Of a DNA stretch of 64,000 nt, positions 31,649 through 43,180 are shown piece by piece. Source of the DNA: Picocystis sp. L7 (lineage: Eukaryota > Chlorophyta > Picocystophyceae > Picocystales > Picocystaceae); NCBI GenBank assembly GCA_020975725.1, contig QXJR01000003.1, positions 1,054,001-1,118,000 on the forward strand. Reading direction: 5' to 3'. The notes under the pieces are model-generated. The model made no database searches and was not told the origin of the DNA. It worked only from the letters and a program-made list of their open reading frames with translations. The position numbers and the translations under genes are program-made. The stretch's first letter is position 1, and each line of letters starts with the position of its first letter.

Positions 31649-33032
31649 CAGGCAGGAAAATCCCAGCCTAAAGGGAGGTTGGAGTCGCCTTACATTTGTG
31701 CAGAGCAATAGATAATTCATAAACCAACAATTCTTTGTCGATAACTCCAAACTTTCGTGCACGAATTTAAGCATGCGGCAGTAGACTTCACATCATCTGA
31801 AATCGGTATTTAAGACTTTGAAAGCGCGCTTAAAGGTAGTGCCACGCTCACGAGGAATCTTTTCTTCCTGCCTAATCTGGGTACTTGCTGGTAGCCTGCA
31901 GCTGTAAGATTTTTCAACTGTGCATGCAGTTGCAGGTACTTTTGGGAAATACGCACGTAATTGAATGAGCGGTTCAAGCCTATGAGTATCTGGAGTGGAC
32001 AAGGGCCTGACGCAGTGGCTTTTTTAGCCTTGAAGTACCCGGCACCACATGGCGCCTCTCGTTGCACAAATGAGCACGGGAGCTTTATCACCAGAAACTA
32101 TGCAGCAAGATAGGGATTGTTCAAGCGGTGAAAGTGTATCCTCCGTACCTGCATGGGCACTGTAGGAAACTTTGAACGTGTTGATCGTACCTGAAAAATG
32201 ATTCCTCATTACATTGTTGCATGGCTAAGGTTTCCAGCCATCTTCGGATGGCATGTGCGCTCTGTGCCGAGAGCATTACGATTTCTAAGCAAGAGGAAAG
32301 CAAATGTGGTGTCCTCTTCAATGCAGAAGCCAACCAGACAACTGCCAATCCCAAGACCATTGTTTAGGAAGTAGTTTATGATATTCCATCTGCTGAATGT
32401 TGGCGTTTTCTTCAATGTTAGAGTTTGCTTATGGTTCCTGATGAGGGCAGTTTGTGCCATCAACACGTAGTCCTATCGCAAGCATGGACTGTGGTGATTC
32501 CTTTGCACTGCAGTAGAAGCTAAGAGATTTGTACCATATCCAACGAGGAAACGCACGGGTCTTATGAGAAAATTTTCGTATTGCGATGCCAATTGGCAAT
32601 TTTACAACCTCTTGCCCATTACTTTTCTGAAGCAATCAATGAGAAGACAAATCTACTCATTTTTACAAGCCACCGTGTAAGCCACACTTCTCAACCTGCC
32701 AAGACTAGCTTGCAAGTATCGATGCTCTAAGAAGCGACAAGATTGGTCGCACTTTAGTAGGTGCCTTACCTCAGGAAGTCGCTCCATGATTTGAACTTCG
32801 AACCATAGACACAGAGAGCTTCCTCACAGAAGGAGCCCAAAGCGAAAGCCTGACTTCCCGCAAGAAAAGCCAGCGAAGCACAAAGCTGGGCATCCGGTAT
32901 TTCGATTGCACGGCACGGACACCGCTTGTCCGAGTGAAGGAGAACGCGTGTGATGGTTTAAATTGTGCTTGTGGTTCCGTTGCCACATTGTCGGCAAGTA
33001 GCCACTCACCCGCGGCGATCTTTCGCATCCAA
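31649..33032. other. Gene-poor intergenic stretch
   Basis: 1.4 kb of lower-GC DNA between the 3' ends of the gamma-CA-like gene (+) and an unknown gene (-). Only short open frames, none with recognisable motifs or neighbour-like codon use. No repeat or RNA gene seen. It probably holds two 3' untranslated regions. Confidence 0.5.
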
Positions 33033-33698
33033 TCACTTGCTAAAAAAGAGGCCTTCATCGATCACAGGTGGTGGCTTTTTCACCGGAGGCAGAGGAACTT
33101 CCCCTTCAATGAATTCCTTGGGCTTTGCCAGGGCCTCAGGCAGCTTCTTGTCTACAAATGCGGTGACCTCCCCAAATTCCGGCGTTTCGATGGTGGCGAT
33201 GTCCTTCCGATTGCCAAGCTTTATCTTTGCCACGCTTCCATCCTTGTCCGTAAACATGTTGTACATATCCCCGTCTCTGGTCATAACTGTAACTCCCCCT
33301 TGATCGAACCCTGTGTCGTAGTAGATATTTCCACCTTTGTCGATGAGGAACATCCTTCCCGACTCGTCGAAGTCCACGCCAAGGTAGTTCCCCCCATTCG
33401 TGCGCACGTAAAGGTTCCCGTTTTTGTCTTGGTACATGCGAGGAAACCTGGACCGCTGCAGATTCCACGAGAGGAATCCACCTCCAATCAAACCTGCGAG
33501 AATTCCACGTCGTGTCGGTCCTTCTCCATCCCAGTACCACGTCTTCTTTTTCCGCCGCGGCGGTGGCGGCCTGGGAGGCGCGACGCGCGGCGGAAGCGGT
33601 GCAGGAAGGTCCTTTCTGATCCTTTGCGTGTTTCTACGGGAAGAGGGCTCCGCGCCGCATCGCACCGTCGTCGCGAACGGTCGCGACGCCATCGCCAT
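33033..33698 (-). CDS. Unknown protein with one membrane helix, probably organellar
   Basis: A 221-residue protein that I do not recognise. The N terminus is rich in Arg, Ala and Ser (MAMASRPFATTVRCGAEPSS), followed by a Pro/Arg run at about 30-51, like a targeting peptide. A single short hydrophobic segment (GILAGLIGGGFLSWNL) follows at about 64-80. The remaining ~140 residues form an apparently beta-rich domain with repeated Asp/Gly turns: YQDKNGNLYVRTNGGNYLGV, FLIDKGGNIYYDTG, MTRDGDMYNMFTDKDGS. The repeat-like spacing of about 20 residues suggests short beta repeats. A Pro/Lys-rich tail ends it. Codon use matches neighbours. Confidence 0.6.
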   Translation of the reverse strand: MAMASRPFATTVRCGAEPSSRRNTQRIRKDLPAPLPPRVAPPRPPPPRRKKKTWYWDGEGPTRRGILAGLIGGGFLSWNLQRSRFPRMYQDKNGNLYVRTNGGNYLGVDFDESGRMFLIDKGGNIYYDTGFDQGGVTVMTRDGDMYNMFTDKDGSVAKIKLGNRKDIATIETPEFGEVTAFVDKKLPEALAKPKEFIEGEVPLPPVKKPPPVIDEGLFFSK

Positions 33699-34731
33699 CG
33701 ACGCCGACGCCGAGTTGTGTGTTCCTCGATCGTCCCACCCATCCCCATCGTCCCCTTTTCACCATCGATTCCACCCCTTTCGAAGAAAGAATCGATCCGG
33801 AAGACGTCGGGATCATCCCGGTTCGAACCGGGATCGACCGGGGAGGAAACTGGTTGCTGGTGTGCGAAAGGTACCCAGTGCATGCTTACAGTTGTAGAAG
33901 CACCGGTTTTGCTTCCGCTCATGCAGTTGGTATTCATGCAGCGCGTCACCCGCAACCCATTAAAAATGCAGGGCTAGATCCCACATCTTTGGCCCTCGTA
34001 CATCCAATCCTGCAAGGGCAAAAAATGCACTCGTGGCTTGCTCACAACTGGTGGGAGGAAATGTGGAACGGAACATCTTCATTCGCCTTTTGGAGGCCAA
34101 TGGCATTTGATAGGACATGGATCCGTGAAAACGCCAAGAGTCTGTGCCATGATGAGAATCGCGTTTGCGCCTTCATCTTTGCTTGATGTCCCCCCTCTCC
34201 GCCCAATCATTCTAGGAGCTCCTCGGTGCTCGATGCCAAAGACGAATGGGCAAAGCTCGCATCATCAATGCAGATCTACACCATGTGCGGTTACTTGTAA
34301 CAACCGCAAACAACGGACCGTGAATGCAATTCATCTCATTTGGCACTCGTACTAGGCGCGGGTGTCAAGCCGGTGGTTTGCCCAAGGCAACAAGCACCTG
34401 ACTTTCGTTATGCTTGGTCCTTCTGGCCGCCCTTCGCAGTTGAGGCAAGTTGGCAAGCGTTCGCACCGTGGCATCAACGTCGCTTGCACTAGGTTCCTTC
34501 TCGCTCCATGCTCCATATCATGGCGGTGAGGCCGCGTCACTTGATGCACCCTTTGACTACAGAGGCAAGACAAGCAAGGATTGGAATGCATTGGACATCG
34601 AATCCACTTCAATCTTGTGAAGTGGACATGCAGGGGAAGTTCTTCAGTTTCAGCCACACCCGATAGGGACATGTACTACGTTGTGTAGGCCGTTGCATTG
34701 GACGAGTCGGAACGAGCTTGGAGGCGGCGGC
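33699..34731. other. Divergent intergenic region
   Basis: About 1 kb between two start codons. Holds a perfect 20-bp palindrome centred on TTCGAA at 33815-33834. The 33.9-34.6 kb part is lower in GC and shows no gene. Confidence 0.5.
33815..33834. repeat. Perfect 20-bp palindrome
   Basis: The sequence ATCCCGGTTC followed by its exact reverse complement. It lies 117-136 bp upstream of the minus-strand start at 33698. Could be a dimeric factor site; no spacer, so it is not an RNA hairpin terminator. Confidence 0.6.
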
Positions 34732-35223
34732 ATGGCGGCGCCTGGGACGGCTCCTTGGGACAGCAAAGCGAGCCTGCTGATCGAGGGAGCGAGGTATGGA
34801 GACGTGGAAGACGTGCAAATGGCCCTTGATGGGGGCGCGGACGTGAATGCCGCGGACGACCTGGGCAGGACGGCGCTGCACATGGCGTCGGCGAATGGAC
34901 ACGAAGCGCTGGTGCAGATGCTGCTGGACGCAGGGTCCGACGTGGGAGCGGTGAACACGGAAAAGAACACGCCATTGCATTGGGCATGCCTCAACGGACA
35001 TGAACGTGTCGTGACCAAGCTCATGCAGTATGGTGCGTCGCCGACAGCGCTTAACGTCCACGAACGGACGCCGGTGGACGAGGCCATGCTCTTCCAGAAG
35101 GAGGGAGTTTTGCAGGTCATGCGGAAGCTACAAGACCGCGATCCTGAGGGGGGAGATCCGGAAGATGGTCTCGAGGACGAGGTGGAAGCTGATGAAATCC
35201 ACACGAGAGATGCGAACAACTGA
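34732..35223 (+). CDS. Small ankyrin-repeat protein
   Basis: A 163-residue protein with about three ankyrin repeats. Seen: ADVNAADDLGRTALHMASAN then GHEALVQMLLDAGSDVGAVN, then TEKNTPLHWACLNGHERVV and LMQYGASPTALNVHERTPVD. An acidic tail (GDPEDGLEDEVEADE) follows. Ankyrin repeats bind partner proteins; the size and acidic end resemble small YAR1-like ankyrin proteins, but I would not assign a role. Start at the ATG 34732 (MAAPGTAPWDSK). Confidence 0.85.
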   Translation: MAAPGTAPWDSKASLLIEGARYGDVEDVQMALDGGADVNAADDLGRTALHMASANGHEALVQMLLDAGSDVGAVNTEKNTPLHWACLNGHERVVTKLMQYGASPTALNVHERTPVDEAMLFQKEGVLQVMRKLQDRDPEGGDPEDGLEDEVEADEIHTRDANN

Positions 35224-35405
35224 ACGACGAAGCACGCGGCGGGAAGCGGACGCACAAAAGTCAAAAATTACCGGCGAGTGGAATGCGTCTACACGTTCGG
35301 TCCATGTGCACGTTTCGCCATGTTCTCGTACGGCACAGCTTCCCTCTTCGTCACGCAACAAGGCATGCTAGCAGAGTTGCTGAGGGTCCGCAGATTCCAG
35401 TTCCT

Positions 35406-36071
35406 TCAGGCAGAGGCTCTTTCGAACCTCTCTGCCACGTCCTTCCAGTTGACGACGTTCCAGATAGCTTTGAGGTAATCAGGACGCACGTTTTTGTACT
35501 GCAGATAGTATGCGTGCTCCCAAACGTCCACACCAAGCAACGGGATGTGCCCCGTGGTGCTGCACGGATCCTGATTGGACGTGGTCACCACTTGTAGCTT
35601 TTTGCTCTCCGGATGCAGTGCAAGCCATGCCCAACCAGACCCTTGTACAGCAGCAGCAGCCGGATTGAACTTTCCTTGCAGGGCATCTAAGCTTCCAAAG
35701 CTTTCTTGGATTGCTTCTGCGAGTTTACCAGTCGGAGGTTCGTAGTCCTTGGTTGGACAGAGGTTCTTCCAGAAGATGCTGTGATTGACGTGTCCACCAC
35801 CGTTGAACTTGATCCCCGCTTGCATGGCGATCATTTTCGCGACGTCTCCTTTCGCTTCTGCGTCCGTATACTGCTCTGCGAGCGCATTGAAGTTATTGAC
35901 GTAGGTCTGGTGATGCTTCGCGTGATGGAGCTGCATGATCTCTGCGGAGACGTACGGTTCGAGAGCGCTGTAATCGTACGGCAGGTCCGGTAGGGTCTGG
36001 GTGGACAACAGGCGCCTGGCACCCTCCATTCCCTTGGCGCGAGCCCCTCGTACGGCCGTACTCATCGCCAT
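35406..36071 (-). CDS. Mitochondrial manganese superoxide dismutase
   Basis: Converts superoxide to hydrogen peroxide and oxygen. 221 residues from ATG 36071. A basic presequence ([20 protein letters not shown]) leads to [14 protein letters not shown]. Metal ligands are visible as His49 in [11 protein letters not shown], His97 in [11 protein letters not shown], and Asp182 and His186 in [21 protein letters not shown] and the ending [16 protein letters not shown] point to the Mn type of mitochondria rather than the plastid Fe type. Complete and uninterrupted. An ATG two codons in (36065) is equally possible. Confidence 0.94.
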   Translation of the reverse strand: MAMSTAVRGARAKGMEGARRLLSTQTLPDLPYDYSALEPYVSAEIMQLHHAKHHQTYVNNFNALAEQYTDAEAKGDVAKMIAMQAGIKFNGGGHVNHSIFWKNLCPTKDYEPPTGKLAEAIQESFGSLDALQGKFNPAAAAVQGSGWAWLALHPESKKLQVVTTSNQDPCSTTGHIPLLGVDVWEHAYYLQYKNVRPDYLKAIWNVVNWKDVAERFERASA

Positions 36072-38760
36072 GTCTCCTCCGACGCACGTTTGTGCGCCTC
36101 TCTGATCGGTGGCGTGCGCCTCGCAGTCGACAGTTGCGCCACGTGCTCGTCCGCACTCCAATGTCCTCGTCCTTCGCCCACTTACTTAACTACCAAGCAA
36201 ACATCGGAGCTGGGCCCCAACATCCTCACCGGCCGTCGACACCAAGAACTGCTCAAAACGGCAAGCGAAGGTGACTGATGGGGACGATGACTAGGAGACT
36301 GAATCGGAGGGAATGGAGGGGTGGGACTCACCATCGGACACCTGTGCGAAGCCAGGTCATTTGGGAGAAAACAAACAGGTCACTTGGGCCCTCGGTGTAA
36401 AATGCTCTTCCAACGTGCAACACCCCCGTGGATGCCCGAACCCATTCACTTGGCGGAAACTCATTGCCCGCGCTGGATGCCAACCGCTATGTAAACCAAT
36501 TTCTATATTGAATCCGGGCTGCTCCTGCGCTCACAAGCAAGAAATATCGACTTCGAGCATTGACCCTAAAGCTAGATGCCGTTGCTGACAAGTCCCGTTT
36601 GCCTCTTGGGCATTGCGATTGGTTTCTATGAATAAGGAAAAATGCAGCAAATTCTGTGGAAGCGTGGAGAAGCAAGACATGCGGCAATGATTGAAACCGG
36701 AAATTTAAGTCGCACAAGTATGACTAGGAGCGCAACAACCTACTCAGCTTTGCATATCGAAGCCTACGTTTTCATCTCCAACGTCCACACACGGGATTTT
36801 GATTAGAAGCCAACGTCACAAAGTTCTTGACAATACCCTAACAATATGGGCGAAGATCTCAGAATTTCTCACGTACACTTACGGTAGGAAGAGGTTACTT
36901 GGCGAAAAGACGAAAAGCCTTTACCCTCACCAAACATGTCATGAAGAAATTGGGCAAGTGAGAGGATTCGCGGTCATCATCGCTCTCTCAAGATTTGTGT
37001 GTGACACCCTGCGCGTGTTCACCACGTTCAACCTTGGCAATCGCATTCATCTCTCCATGCCATTGTTCAAATGCTACCGGGGCCACCTTGACAAGCGATG
37101 TTTCAACTGTTTGTAGCTTGACAAAAAGTTAGGGGGCACGTTCATGGATTGCGGCACAACACAAATTCCCCATCCTCCCTAGGATCTTGAACCATGAAGA
37201 AGAAGGGACCGCGCCAATCTTCTAGTTGCGCAAGATATCGAGAGGAGAAAGATCTTCATGCCGGAGAAGATGGGGATGTCGGATGTTTGCTTCGACTATA
37301 CAAGTCGAGAATGGGGACAAGATATTCAGTGGCGCCGAGCATTAGCTAGACAAGGGGCGAGCTCAAATACACCAAAGATAGACCTAAACCCACGTTCTTA
37401 CCAAAACAAGCGGCGGAGCGGGGCTGGAACATGGCGCCTATTTATTCTCTATGGCTCGAAGTAATACAATGTTGTAAGAGAAGAAATGTCCACTCACGTT
37501 GAAGGACTATACAAACTAGTTTTAGGAAAGCGTCAATCGTTGTCATGTTGCTTCATTACTAGACCGGTGAGTAAAGAGGGCCTTTAAATGCATCGTGCTT
37601 ATGCAAACCTTTGGAGCGGTGTGATGAGACGCAACGTAAAGTCAAGCAACCTATAGAGAAGGTGGTGACGGCAAACGTTCAAAAGCGAGATTTTTAGAGT
37701 ACAAGACGCTCACCATTCGGGAGCGAGACCTATGGATATCCTTAGCAAGAAGAAGCTACAAGTGTTATGTACCAAGTTTGCGGAGCTCACAAGAGCCCAT
37801 CAAATGCTCATGAGCTTCTCCAATGGTGGCAGTAGCAAGAGGTTAGAGACCATTGGCGTCCATACCCTCATTTGCTACGAGCCATGTTTATCTCTAACGA
37901 TGTGTGTTATTGCGAACGTCAACAAGGCAAGTGTGAGCTTGTTCCATAACGTATTCCATTTCAAATGATTAGCAAAGCTTGTGTTACACATTGCATGGAA
38001 GTTTTGATCAATGTACGGTAATGGAGCCCCGGTTACACATTCTTAAGATGTAGATGAAGAAGATAATTCCTGTGGTACGTCACGTTATAAGAGGGCAAGC
38101 ACTGTTCCACAACTTTGAATCAAGATATCAATGGTACGAGAGAAATGTTGGAGCTCGCTTTGACAGTCATCGAGGGTCGGTTCCGACCGGTACACTCTTA
38201 GAAGTGATTGAATGTCCCAATGAGTTCGCGGGTAAATTTGAGTTGAACTCTTTGTTTCCTTCGAATGTGCACTGAGAAATATAAGGAATACCACCGGCCA
38301 ACAAGCACGAAGTAGAAAATATCTTTCTTCCGGTTCGGCACACGAGCCATGGACGGGTTTGACCTTACCATTGCCTACAACGAAACGTTTGCACGCAAGG
38401 AAGAGACAGAGGCACGCGGAAGAGGATTCAAGAATTGCGAAGGTTCAACGCCACCGACGAATACAAGGGCAAGTTTGTAGTGACGAGCCACGACATTGCG
38501 AGCATTTGTCTTATCGCATGACGGTCGATCGCCCTTGCCTGAGAAGGGCTTCAAGCAATGGAGCGATCAAGGCAAGATTGGGCCTTACATCGAGCGCCCA
38601 CAAGAAGGACCCCGTTAGTCGAGGATGGAAGCACGGGAAGCTGCTTCGGAACGCCTTCCACGTCGTCGAAATGTCGCGCTCGGGGTCCACGGTCTCGAGG
38701 TGACCACACTCTCGTTCTCCCTCCCAAGCCAACCCCGTCCACCCTGTCGGTGAGAAGGGA
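36072..38760. other. Gene-poor region with decayed protein-like patches
   Basis: 2.7 kb between MnSOD and the copia element, with lower GC than its neighbours. No intact gene. Short stretches read like former protein sequence, for example VPTGTLLEVIECPNEFAGK near 38190-38250, FKQWSDQGKIGPYIERPQ near 38548-38601 and YKGKFVVTSHDIASICLIA near 38463-38519, but I cannot name a family. It also contains what must have been the upstream region of the strumpellin gene before the element inserted (its right end). Confidence 0.45.
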
Positions 38761-38765
38761 AGCCC
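38761..38765. repeat. Target-site duplication, left copy (AGCCC)
   Basis: The five bases directly before the left LTR are AGCCC, the same as the five bases after the right LTR. A 5-bp duplication is normal for Ty1/copia integrase. Confidence 0.9.
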
Positions 38766-39251
38766 TGTTTAATTGACTAATGAGTCCCTTCAATTAGTTC
38801 TGGTTCTCTCCACAGTCGTTGTGAAATCAGTTGTGAACTGATCTGTGTCAATGAGACGTAACCCTAGTTGAGCGTTTCTTCTTTCGTTCAGGCGGTGTGG
38901 TGCCTTCAGCGACACGTCGCAGGACGGAGGTGAGAGTGGCTTGCCGTTGGAGGGCGTTGTGGAGAACTCAGTTGGAGAATGGAAAAATCTGTTTTACAGG
39001 TAATGCATGTGCGCTATTTATAGCGCTCCGAGTTTGTTCGAGCGAGGTGTTGTTCGTAGTTGCACGACGCCTACTGACTTGCTTGTTTTTCTGTCGAAGG
39101 CACCTGTCGAGCAGCTTTGCGTTCGTCCTGTCCAATGTCGGATTCCTCGGCATCTTCGTCGGGGGAAGTCCTTGTCTTGGACTTCGTCGAAGATTGGGTT
39201 TGGTCACTGAGTGTGGGGCTGTTCCCTTCTGATAGGGTAGTTCTTTCAACA
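38766..39251 (-). repeat. Left LTR (3' LTR of the element)
   Basis: 486 bp, TGTT...AACA, matching the right copy along its length by eye. A TATAAATA box lies on the minus strand at about 39013-39022, framed by GCGC arms. The end of the pol reading frame runs into this LTR. Confidence 0.95.
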
Positions 39252-42200
39252 CTCCCACTCAGCTCCACTTCAGGTGAGTACATGCCAAGCTTTGATATGC
39301 AGGTCTTGAATTTTTCTTTTGGGAGTCTTTTCGTGAGGTAGTCTGCCCACATTTTTTCCGTTGGGCAGTACCTGAAGTCAACTTCTTCACGTATCGCTCG
39401 TTCACGCAGAAAATGGTGTTGCACGTCAATATGTTTTGCACGGCTGACTGATTGTGGATTCTTCAACAAGCGCAGAGCTGATTGGTTGTCCACCTTAACA
39501 ACTATCTCAACCTTCTCTGGGTTGAGTAGTTGGTCGATGAAGTTCTTCATCCATAGGGCTTCTTTGACCGCAGCAGTGGCAGCTTGATATTCGGCTTCAG
39601 TTGTTGACAGGGAGATGGTTGGTTGAAGTTTACTTTGCCAGGCCACTAGTCCTCCCATTATCAGTATGGCGTATCCGGTTCTGGACCTGCGTGTGTCACT
39701 CTCTCCTGCATAGTCAGCATCACTGTATACGGTTATCTGAATGCAGTCAGGTAAGTTCTGTGAGGTGCCTTGGTACGTTAGTTGTAAGTTCCTGGTTCTG
39801 GGAGCTTGCTTGAGTCCGTAGAGGCTGCGATCGAGTTTCAGCACTTGGTCTGAGTTTTTGTCTGCTGACAGTCCTTTGGGTATTCGCAGGTACACTTCTT
39901 CCTCTAGGCTTGCATTGAGAAATGCAGTTTCGATGTCCATTTGATGTAGGTAAAGTTGGAGTTGGTTTACCGTTGCGAGGAAGATTCTGAGCGCTGTTTT
40001 GCTGACCACTGAGGCATATATGTCCTCATAGTCTTGTCCAGGTTTCTGATGACATCCAAGTGCGACCAGTCTGGCTTTGTATTTGACTATGTTGTTGTTG
40101 GCATCCCTTTTTATCTTGAAGATCCACTTGCTTCCAATGGGTCTTTTGTCCTTTGGCAGATCAGTCTTGGTCCAGGTTCTCATGTGATTGAGGGAGGTGA
40201 GTTCGGATTGGATAGCTTCCTCCCACATGGCTTTGTCAGCTCTTTTCATGGCCTGTTCATAGCCATCGAATTTGTCTGGTAAGTTTTCAGCTCTGTAGGA
40301 TTGTATCAGATTTGTCACTGGCGATCAGTATATCGTCCACATAGAAACACAGGAAACAGGTTGTATGGCTGACTCCCATGTTCATCTTCAGGTTGTGTTT
40401 CCGTTGGATCTGCCGTGTTTTCTTGTGTGGTATCAATCTCGGTTGTACCTGTGTCATTGGTATCGGTCACTGATAAGGTGTCAGTTGTGTTTTGATGCAA
40501 TTCATCTTGTGCATCAATGGTGGCAGCAGCCTCCCACTGAACAGGGACATTCAGGTAGTTTGTGGCAGTTCTCAGTTGTGTCACTTCATATGGTGTGGGA
40601 GAATATTCTCCCTTCTGGGTTTCATCAAATTTGACATTTCTGCTTATGATGAGTGAGTTGTTCACAAGCACGCGGTAGGTGCTTGTGTTCTCATAGCCCA
40701 GGAATATGCCCTTTTCACTTCGGGCATCAAACTTTTTGGTGAGTTGTTTTGAGTTCTTGAGAACCCAGGCTGCGCATCCGAAAACTCGCAGGTGCTTTAC
40801 TGACTGCTTCCTGTTGCTGAGTTTTTCATATGGGGATTTGTGATCCTTTGGGTCACTGGGTGGAATTAGGTTTCTGGTGTGGGTGTAGTTCTTGATAGCT
40901 TCACCCCAGTACTTCGATGGCAAGTTTGAGCTGTTCAGCATGGTGCTGGCATGTTCCCTTAAATCTCGGTGATACCTCTCAGCATCATTTTGTTGTGGAG
41001 TGTATCCTGCAGTTAATTCATGTTGAATTCCCTTTGCAGAAAGAAACTCCTTGAGGTCATTTCCCAGAAACTCTTGACCACGGTCCGTTCTCACTGATCT
41101 GACCCTTTTGTTTGAGCCAGCGAGTTTTTCCAGGTGGTTGATGGCTTCCCTGGCATATTGGGAAGCCTGTCCCTTGGAGGACATCAGGTAAGTGAGTCCA
41201 AATTTGGTTGAGTGATCCAGTACTAACAAGTAATGTGTGTACCCTGCGGGTGTTGGTGGGCTGATTTCACCAACCACATCCATGTACAGCAAATCCAGTG
41301 GTTCCAACTGGTAATTTTTTGGCTTGAAAGCAGTAGCTGTCTGCTTGTTCTGGATGCAGTCTTCACATTTTTTATCAGTTTTATGTGGGAGGTCAAGCTT
41401 TTTTATGCGACTTGGATGCACATGTCCAAGTCTTCGATGCCAGGTTTTTGCTGTCACGCGTAGGCAGTAGTGGCTGCCTGTCATGGTGGTGATTTGCAAG
41501 GTATGGTTCCCCTTTTTGATTGTGCACCTGTTGTTTTGGAAACTTACTGACGCGTTCTGTTCTGTCATGCTTGATACTGACAATAGGTTTGCGGTGAGTC
41601 GAGGTACATACAATACATTGGTAAGTGTGAGTTTGGTATGGATTTTGTCATCCAGTACTAACTCCACTGTTCCTCTGCCTTCAGCTTTCAGGTGTGTTCC
41701 ATCTGCAATTTCGATGGTTGCATGATGCTGATCGAGTGACATGTCCTTGAACATTTCCTTGTGGCATGCCATGTGCCACGATGCCCCAGAATCAATGATC
41801 CAGGTGTGCTGGTCATTGGTGGTAAGTTCTGCGGTCACTGCCATAAGGCTAATGACATTATCCTCGACCTCTGTTGACTTGTTTTTGTTGGAAGGTTTTC
41901 TCTTTGGTCCAGAGATGGTGATCCCATGGTCTGCTTTGAATTTCCTGCAGTCAGCGAGCACATGGCCTTTGTTGTGGCAGTACTGACACCGTACTTTTTC
42001 TTTCTTCGCAGGTTTGTTTACAGAGTCAGTCTTGGCTATGAAGCTGGTACCATGGTAGAGTCTGGCTTCTTCATGGGTCAGTGATTTTCTCACTTGGGCA
42101 ATGGTCAGTTTCTCATGGTAGTGCTCCAGTACAGTCACTAGATTGTTGTACTCTGCAGGCAGTCCATTTATGGCTATGGTGGCAACTTCCTGCTCAGGGA

Positions 42201-42638
42201 GGTTTATCCCAATTTGCCGAAGTTCCTCGATGATCAGTACCAGGTAGTTGATGTATTGGTCTGCTGTTTGATCAGATTGCTTCTTGAGCTGACTGAGTTT
42301 GCTCCTGAGATCCTTTTCGCGCAGAAATCCCTTTTCATTGTACAGGTTCTGCAGTACTTTCCAGATTTCACACGGAGTCTTGCATTGGTTCACATGCGAC
42401 ATGTACTCCATTGTAAGGCTATTTTTTATCCTTATCTTAGCTTTGTTAAGTTTTCTCTGAAACTCTTTGTCATCTTCCACATCTGATTTTTCAGGTTCTT
42501 CTTGTGTCATTTCCCACAGGTCATGGAGAATCAAATGATTCTCCATTCGGATGAACCATTCCTTCCAGTTTGTTCCATCCAGTTTAGGTACTGCACATAT
42601 CTCAGCTGGATCATTCATTGAGATGTTTTCCAAGCAAT

Positions 42639-42653
42639 GCAAGGCTCTTAACC
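42639..42653 (-). promoter_or_regulatory. Primer-binding site matching tRNA-Lys(CUU)
   Basis: Read on the minus strand, directly after the LTR, the site is GGTTAAGAGCCTTGC. Its complement GCAAGGCTCTTAACC equals, from memory, the anticodon-arm region of plant tRNA-Lys(CUU), ending at about tRNA position 40. This matches the half-tRNA priming known for Drosophila copia (there with initiator tRNA-Met) and not the usual 3'-end match to initiator tRNA. Confidence 0.7.
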
Positions 42654-43139
42654 TGTTTAATTGACTAATGAGTCCCTTCAATTAGTTCTGGTTCTCTCCA
42701 CAGTCGTTGTGAAATCAGTTGTGAACTGATCTGTGTCAATGAGACGTAACCCTAGTTGAGCGTTTCTTCTTTCGTTCAGGCGGTGTGGTGCCTTCAGCGA
42801 CACGTCGCAGGACGGAGGTGAGAGTGGCTTGCCGTTGGAGGGCGTTGTGGAGAACTCAGTTGGAGAATGGAAAAATCTGTTTTACAGGTAATGCATGTGC
42901 GCTATTTATAGCGCTCCGAGTTTGTTCGAGCGAGGTGTTGTTCGTAGTTGCACGACGCCTACTGACTTGCTTGTTTTTCTGTCGAAGGCACCTGTCGAGC
43001 AGCTTTGCGTTCGTCCTGTCCAATGTCGGATTCCTCGGCATCTTCGTCGGGGGAAGTCCTTGTCTTGGACTTCGTCGAAGATTGGGTTTGGTCACTGAGT
43101 GTGGGGCTGTTCCCTTCTGATAGGGTAGTTCTTTCAACA
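42654..43139 (-). repeat. Right LTR (5' LTR of the element)
   Basis: 486 bp, identical by eye to the left LTR. It is the promoter LTR of the minus-strand element, with TATAAATA on the minus strand at about 42901-42910. Its outer edge is about 40-90 bp from the strumpellin start codon, so the two transcription units are head to head. Confidence 0.95.
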
Positions 43140-43144
43140 AGCCC
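43140..43144. repeat. Target-site duplication, right copy (AGCCC)
   Basis: AGCCC directly follows the right LTR and equals 38761-38765. Confidence 0.9.
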
Positions 43145-43180
43145 CCCCGTTCGGTTGGGTCGAATGTAAGTGCGATTTCG

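Larger units (their letters stand above)
38766..43139 (-). mobile_element. Ty1/copia LTR retrotransposon, young, minus strand
   Basis: A 4.37-kb LTR element of the Pseudoviridae (copia) type. Two 486-bp LTRs start TGTT and end AACA and show no difference that I can see, so the insertion is recent. Parts in the order Gag, protease, integrase, reverse transcriptase, RNase H run right to left. Gag with a CCHC knuckle (CQYCHNKGHVLADC) lies at about 41.9-42.6 kb, protease (WIIDSGAS) near 41.8 kb, integrase with its HHCC region at about 40.9-41.5 kb, reverse transcriptase at about 39.75-40.4 kb, and RNase H (YSDADYAG; STTEAEYQA) at about 39.25-39.75 kb. This order is diagnostic for copia. Coding looks nearly whole, with about one or two breaks, so this copy is probably not autonomous. 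Confidence 0.95.

Noticed and set aside
38897-39232. 111-codon open frame in the LTR, present again at 42785-43120
   Set aside because: Identical because the LTRs are identical; no family likeness and it lies antisense to the element.
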